Shown: positions 59,505 to 64,000 of the stretch, one piece after another
How positions within the stretch are numbered: the first letter of the stretch is position 1
Layout of the letters: each line of letters opens with the position of its first letter
Assembly: GCA_045653035.1 (NCBI GenBank)
Contig: JAZOLO010000003.1
Location: forward strand, 1 to 64,000
Reading direction: 5' to 3'
Length of the DNA: 64,000 bases
DNA from: RGIG6353 sp045653035
GTDB taxonomy: Bacteria > Bacillota > Clostridia > Oscillospirales > SIG627
The notes under the pieces: generated by a model
What the model was told of the DNA's origin: nothing
The model's input: only the letters and a program-made list of their open reading frames with translations
Database searches by the model: none
Made by a program: the position numbers and the translations under genes

Positions 59505-60629
59505 TTATCTAAAGCCTTTAAATTTCGATATTCTTGTTGGATGCCTGAGCTTCCTGAGTGCCTTTGCCTCTATTTGCCTTATTCGCTCTCTTGTAATATT
59601 AAACTCACGTCCCACCTCTTCAAGAGTCCTCGGTATACCGTCGTCAAGGCCAAAACGCATTCTTATAACATTTTCTTCTCTGTCGGTAAGAGTTTTAAGA
59701 ACCTCGCTTATCTGCTCTTTAAGCATTGTTTTTCCTACAATTTCATCGGGCTCGGGTGAGCCTTCGTCAGCAATAAATTCACCAATACTGCTCTCCTCGT
59801 CCTCGCCTACAGGGCTGTCTATCGAAATAGGTTCCTGTGCCATTTGCATTATCTCACGAACCTTGTCTACAGGAAGCCCCGACATCTCTGCTATCTGCTC
59901 GGTAGTCGCCTCTCTTCCGTTTTCCTGTAAAATCTGCCTTGCACATCGCTGTATCCTGTGCATAGTCTCTACCATGTGCACGGGAATTCTGATGGTTCTT
60001 GACTGGTCGGCAAGAGCTCTTGTTATCGCCTGTCTTATCCACCATGTAGCATAGGTAGAAAATTTATATCCCTTGGTATAATCAAATTTCTCAACTGCTT
60101 TTATAAGTCCCGAATTGCCCTCCTGTATAAGGTCAAGAAAGCCCATTCCGCGACCTATGTATTTTTTAGCAATACTTACAACAAGTCTTAGATTTGCTTC
60201 TACCAGTATATTTCTCGCCTCAATGTCACCCTCAGAAATACGCTTGGCAAGCTCTACCTCCTCATCGCCCGAAAGAAGCTTTACCTTACCTATATCCTTA
60301 AGATACATCTTTACGTGGTCTTCTATTGGGAGAGCATCTCCTGCAAGAAGACTCTCCACTTCTTCTACAGGATTAAGCTCCTCGTTTTCGACATCAAAGG
60401 GGTCGAAATCATCAGGAGTATCCTCCGAGAAATCTGCGAACGTTACCTCCACTCCCATTTCCTCAAGCTTACGGTATACCTTTTCCGCTTCTTCGTCGGA
60501 TAGTGCCCCTGATTCAATTACTTCAAGAATTTCCTCGCTGTCAAGTGTGCCTTTTTTTCTCGCCTTGGCAAGAAGCTCACTTATTTCAAATTTGTCTTCA
60601 GTATTTGGATTATGATTTCTTTTATTCAT
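59505..60629 (-). CDS. Primary-type sigma factor paralogue (copy 1, next to dnaG)
   Basis: 374 residues, again with a region 1.1-like N-terminus, EDHVKMYLKDIGKVKLL, region 2 (EGNSGLIKAVEKFDY, TYATWWIRQAITRALADQSRTIRIPVHM) and region 4.2 (EEVGREFNITRERIRQIEAKALRKLRHPTRISKFKGFR). Compared with copy 2 it differs in the N-terminus, has Ser for Leu in the EGN-x-GL loop, diverges in region 3 (GEDEESSIGEF) and has an unusual C-terminus. Promoter-contact residues in 2.4 and 4.2 look almost unchanged. It begins 20 bases after dnaG, the standard place for rpoD. Confidence 0.93.
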   Translation of the reverse strand: MNKRNHNPNTEDKFEISELLAKARKKGTLDSEEILEVIESGALSDEEAEKVYRKLEEMGVEVTFADFSEDTPDDFDPFDVENEELNPVEEVESLLAGDALPIEDHVKMYLKDIGKVKLLSGDEEVELAKRISEGDIEARNILVEANLRLVVSIAKKYIGRGMGFLDLIQEGNSGLIKAVEKFDYTKGYKFSTYATWWIRQAITRALADQSRTIRIPVHMVETMHRIQRCARQILQENGREATTEQIAEMSGLPVDKVREIMQMAQEPISIDSPVGEDEESSIGEFIADEGSPEPDEIVGKTMLKEQISEVLKTLTDREENVIRMRFGLDDGIPRTLEEVGREFNITRERIRQIEAKALRKLRHPTRISKFKGFR

Positions 60630-60649
60630 AGTCCTATTCCTTTCAACTT

Positions 60650-62392
60650 TTATTTTTTGGACTTCTTGAGTTCTTCTATTCTTTTGAAAAAGTCATCCTC
60701 CGAATTATCTTCGGAGCTTTTCTTTAATGCATTCGCAAGTTCTATGGCTACCTCTATGCTGTTGTTTGAAAGCTCACGTCGTTTTACTGTCATTTGTGTT
60801 ATACGTCCCATCTCATCTGTACTGAATACTTCACCGAAGGTTGACATTCCATTGCCTTCCCTGTCCCGAATAAGCTCACGGTAAACCTTCTTCGTAAATT
60901 CACACCTGAAAATCTCCTCCGAAACAATACCCGAAAGCTCTGGTGCGTCAAGAAATTCAGGGCGTATCATGAGAAGACCTAAAAGATTTTCTTCCTTCTT
61001 TACAGTGGAGAGATTCTTTGCACTGTCAAGGTTAACACTGTCCTTGTAACCGATGCTTTTATTTATTTCTTCTTTTATAAAATCCTTTTGTGCCTTTTCT
61101 GCCTTCCTTTTCTGTCTCTTTTTCGTTTCGTTTCTTATAATGTCTGCGGAAATACCCGACATCTCTGATATCTTCTGTATAAATATTTCCCTCTCAATTT
61201 CACTGTATACACCCGACAGCATACTGCAGGAGTCGCTGACAAATGCAAGCTTTTGTTCAGGAACAGTTAAATCGTATTTTGATGCTATGTTGCTAAGTGC
61301 ATAATCTATATGCCCGTCAGAGCCACGAAGCAGCTTCTCAAAGGAGCTTTTTCCGTATTTTTTTATGTATTCGTCGGGATCCTTTGCACCCTCTACCTTT
61401 ACCACCTTAACACGAAGTCCTACCTCACCAAGCATGTCGATAGCTCTTTTTGTGGCTCTCTGCCCCGCTTCGTCGGAATCATAGCAAAGATAAACGGTTG
61501 TAGCATAGCGTGAAATAATTCTCGTTTGCTCAGATGTTAGTGCCGTACCGAGAGTGGCTACCGCATTCACAAAGCCTGCCTGCTGAAGTGCCACTACGTC
61601 CATATAGCCCTCGCAAAGTATCAATGACGAGTCGGTGTTATTTTTCGCCTGATTCAAGGCATAAAGGTTTTTGCTCTTTTTGAAAACGGGAGTGTCGGAG
61701 GAGTTAAGATATTTTGGCTCTCCGTCCCCTATTATTCTGCCGCCAAAGGCAATGACGTTGCCAGACAAATCGAAAATCGGGAACATTATTCTGTTTCTGA
61801 AATAGTCAAATAATCTGCCTGTCTTCTGGGATACACCTGCAAGGAAGCCGTTTCTTAGTTCTTCCTTTTCAAAGCCCTTTGACATGAGATAACCCGTAAG
61901 ACTGTCCCAAGAGTTATCAGCATAGCCTATACCGAAACGCTTTATGGTGGACGGGGTAAGTCCTCTGCCTGTAATATAACTTAGGGCATCTCTGTTTTCG
62001 GACGCTATAAGTGAGTCATAAAAGAAACGCGCCGCAAGCTTATTCATCTCAAAATATCTGTCACGATTGATTTTCGGTACGTTTCTTCCGTCGTCGGGAA
62101 CGGTAAGACCGGCTCTGGCTGCAAGGTGCTCTATCGCTGTCATGTAGTCAACGTTTTCCATCTTCATTACAAAGGTTATAACGTCGCCTCCCGCACCGCA
62201 ACCGAAGCAATAGAAGTTTTCAGCGTTTCTGAAAACTGTAAATGAGGGGGTGCGTTCACTGTGAAAAGGGCAACAGCCTACAAGATTTGACCCAGCCCTT
62301 TTAAGGGATACGTAGCCTGATATTACGTCTTCAATATTGCATCTCGCCTTAAGCTCTTGCAAAAATTCCTGTGGCAAAGCCAAATCATACAC
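60650..62392 (-). CDS. dnaG: DNA primase
   Basis: It makes RNA primers at the replication fork. The 580 residues carry a CHC2 zinc finger (CCPFHSERTPSF and FYCFGCGAGGD, about 40-68), a TOPRIM catalytic core with LILCEGYMDVVALQQAG near 255 and CYDSDEAGQRATKRA near 305, and a helical C-terminal domain for contacting DnaB helicase. The order dnaG-rpoD is the conserved macromolecular-synthesis arrangement. Confidence 0.97.
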   Translation of the reverse strand: MYDLALPQEFLQELKARCNIEDVISGYVSLKRAGSNLVGCCPFHSERTPSFTVFRNAENFYCFGCGAGGDVITFVMKMENVDYMTAIEHLAARAGLTVPDDGRNVPKINRDRYFEMNKLAARFFYDSLIASENRDALSYITGRGLTPSTIKRFGIGYADNSWDSLTGYLMSKGFEKEELRNGFLAGVSQKTGRLFDYFRNRIMFPIFDLSGNVIAFGGRIIGDGEPKYLNSSDTPVFKKSKNLYALNQAKNNTDSSLILCEGYMDVVALQQAGFVNAVATLGTALTSEQTRIISRYATTVYLCYDSDEAGQRATKRAIDMLGEVGLRVKVVKVEGAKDPDEYIKKYGKSSFEKLLRGSDGHIDYALSNIASKYDLTVPEQKLAFVSDSCSMLSGVYSEIEREIFIQKISEMSGISADIIRNETKKRQKRKAEKAQKDFIKEEINKSIGYKDSVNLDSAKNLSTVKKEENLLGLLMIRPEFLDAPELSGIVSEEIFRCEFTKKVYRELIRDREGNGMSTFGEVFSTDEMGRITQMTVKRRELSNNSIEVAIELANALKKSSEDNSEDDFFKRIEELKKSKK

Positions 62393-62455
62393 CTCCTTTA
62401 TTTTATCCTTCTATATTATTTATACGCAAAAAAAGACGAAAATCCTTTTTATTTT

Positions 62456-63976
62456 TTATAAAAAGTTAAAATATTTTCTGTCAATGCTCCTCAGCTGTAC
62501 CGCTTCAAGCACGTGAGCCTTCTCCACACTCTCCGAAAGTGAGAGGTCTGCAATGGTTCTTGCAACCTTAACTATTCTGTCATAACCTCTTGCAGAAAGG
62601 GTGAGTCTTTCAAAAGCCATCTTCAAAAGGTTCTCCGCTTCCTTTGAAAAAGCACAGTACTCTTTCTTGTCGGCGTATTTCAGGTCAATACCAAGTGCGT
62701 TTTTACGCTCTGTAGCAAAAGCACGTGCCAAGTTCACTCTCTTTCTTATTTCCGCCGAGGTCTCTGCCGAGGACGGTGCATTCATTTCGTCAAACTTTAC
62801 GGCAGGTACTTCTATCTGTATATCAATTCTGTCAAGTAAGGGTCCCGATATTTTGTCAAGATACTTTTTCACTGTAGTTCTTGAACAGGTACACTCCTTG
62901 TAATCACTGCCGAAATATCCGCATGGACAGGGATTCATGGCACAAACCATTATAAAGTCACTGGGGTAAGTAAGCTTATAGTTTGCACGGGCAACGGTTA
63001 TCTTGCCGTCCTCAATGGGCTGACGGAGTGCCTCAATGGTCTTTTTATTAAACTCGGTAAGCTCGTCAAGAAAAAGTACTCCGTTGTGAGCAAGGGACAC
63101 TTCACCCGGTTGGGGGGTTATGCCTCCTCCCACTATTCCCACGTGGGAAACTGTGTGATGAGGTGAACGGAAGGGTCTCGTATTTATAATCGGTGTTTTT
63201 TCATTTAATGCTCCCGTTACCGAATGTATTTTCGTTGCCTCTATTATTTCTTCATAGGTCATGTCGGGAAGAATTCCCACAAGAGCCTTGGAAAGCATAC
63301 TCTTGCCCGAGCCGGGAGGTCCTATGAGAAGCACGTTTTGACCGCCTGCCGCCGCTACCTCCATGGCTCTTTTTGCTTTTTCCTGTCCTTTTATATCAGC
63401 AAAATCTACAAGTGGTGACGTGCGTGTAGTAACAAGCTCCTCGTTATAGAGGGTAGGTATAATCATTTCCTTACCATTAAGGTGAGAAATAAGCTCAGCT
63501 ATATGCTTTACGCCGTATATTTCAATATCCTTTAAAACCGAGGCTTCAACGGCATTTTCATAAGGCAAAAACACCCTCTTCTTACCTGCCTGTCTTGCGG
63601 TAATGCACATAGGAAGTGCACCCGATACGGGTCGGAGTTCTCCTTTGAGAGAAAGCTCTCCAATAAATACCGCATCGTCGGTAAAGATATTTTCAAGCAC
63701 CGAGTGCTTAAGAAGTGCTACAAGCATGGCAAGGTCGTAGGACGAGCCCGTTTTCTTTTTATCGGCGGGGGCAAGGTTAAAGGTTACTCTGTTCTTTATG
63801 TAGGGTAATGAATTATTGGTGGTTACAGAATGTATTCTGTCTGTTGCTTCCTTTACGGAAGTATCGGGAAGTCCTATGACAGATACCTCAGGAATTCCCC
63901 TTTCAGAGTTACATTCGACAAGCACCTCGAAGCCTTCAATTCCGTTCATTGCAACGGTATAGACAGTATTTACCAT
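62456..63976 (-). CDS. comM: YifB/ComM-family Mg-chelatase-like AAA+ ATPase
   Basis: 506 residues: an N-terminal Lon-protease-like fold (GIEGFEVLVECNSERGIPEVSVIGLPD) without a clear Ser-Lys dyad, then an AAA+ core with Walker A LLIGPPGSGKSMLSKAL near 215, Walker B VLFLDELTEF near 300, and a Cys cluster (CPCGYFGSDYKECTC) near 350. ComM in transforming bacteria is a helicase that promotes branch migration of incoming DNA. The gene is also common in non-competent species. GGAGG lies before the ATG. Confidence 0.93.
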   Translation of the reverse strand: MVNTVYTVAMNGIEGFEVLVECNSERGIPEVSVIGLPDTSVKEATDRIHSVTTNNSLPYIKNRVTFNLAPADKKKTGSSYDLAMLVALLKHSVLENIFTDDAVFIGELSLKGELRPVSGALPMCITARQAGKKRVFLPYENAVEASVLKDIEIYGVKHIAELISHLNGKEMIIPTLYNEELVTTRTSPLVDFADIKGQEKAKRAMEVAAAGGQNVLLIGPPGSGKSMLSKALVGILPDMTYEEIIEATKIHSVTGALNEKTPIINTRPFRSPHHTVSHVGIVGGGITPQPGEVSLAHNGVLFLDELTEFNKKTIEALRQPIEDGKITVARANYKLTYPSDFIMVCAMNPCPCGYFGSDYKECTCSRTTVKKYLDKISGPLLDRIDIQIEVPAVKFDEMNAPSSAETSAEIRKRVNLARAFATERKNALGIDLKYADKKEYCAFSKEAENLLKMAFERLTLSARGYDRIVKVARTIADLSLSESVEKAHVLEAVQLRSIDRKYFNFL

Positions 63977-64000
63977 TTTGCCTCCACAAAATTTATTCTA

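Overview
The window looks like a chromosomal segment of a monoderm Firmicute of the class Clostridia, probably an uncultured gut-type lineage. The reasons are consensus sigma-A promoters with 17-base spacing, strong GGAGG ribosome binding sites, an LTA-synthase-type enzyme, the cluster rpmH-rnpA-yidD-yidC-jag-mnmE-mnmG-rsmG, DUF4830 and DUF4230 proteins, sugar ABC transporters without their own ATPase, and a GMP synthase without a glutaminase domain. No rRNA, tRNA, transposase or CRISPR array was seen. Genus and species cannot be read from the sequence.

Layout. 1-1.4 kb: the edge of an XRE regulator gene, a possible integration scar and a stand-alone GuaA ATP pyrophosphatase. 1.6-5.4 kb: a sugar-isomerase-like gene and trkA-trkH potassium uptake. 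5.5-11.9 kb (minus): an FMN-riboswitch-led run of ribU, VanZ, GNAT, methyltransferase, hslO, PPi-type phosphofructokinase, AlkD-like and SDR genes. 12-13.9 kb: LTA synthase. 14-16.8 kb: argG-argH behind two ArgR-like boxes. 16.8-19.8 kb: small membrane proteins, two DUF4230 proteins, a 6S RNA and two palindromic repeat patches. 19.8-28.9 kb: dut, a LacI regulator, a phosphodiesterase, SulP, DUF4432, a creatinase-like protein with an AraC regulator, rplM-rpsI, ttcA and an unlisted Cys-rich small protein.

30.2-42.6 kb holds the most striking region. It is one 12-kb minus-strand operon, from a consensus promoter to a strong terminator. It encodes a 1077-residue binding protein with two N-terminal carbohydrate-binding-like modules, two separate permease pairs, a membrane protein built from NHL repeats, TPR and Yip1, and a secreted DUF5696 protein. 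It has no ATPase and no lipobox on its binding protein. I read it as an extracellular glycan capture, processing and uptake system of uncharacterised type.

43-64 kb is mostly housekeeping. It holds tRNA thiolation (mnmA), rnhA, rsuA, an ABC-F ATPase, inorganic pyrophosphatase and the rpmH-to-rsmG cluster, followed by an orphan solute-binding lipoprotein, mtnN, two complete tandem rpoD-like sigma factors, dnaG and a ComM-type ATPase. Several modules touch shared chemistry. MnmA, MnmE and MnmG act on tRNA U34 and TtcA on C32. PPi-phosphofructokinase and soluble pyrophosphatase compete for pyrophosphate. Duplicated primary sigma factors and 6S RNA both act on RNA polymerase.
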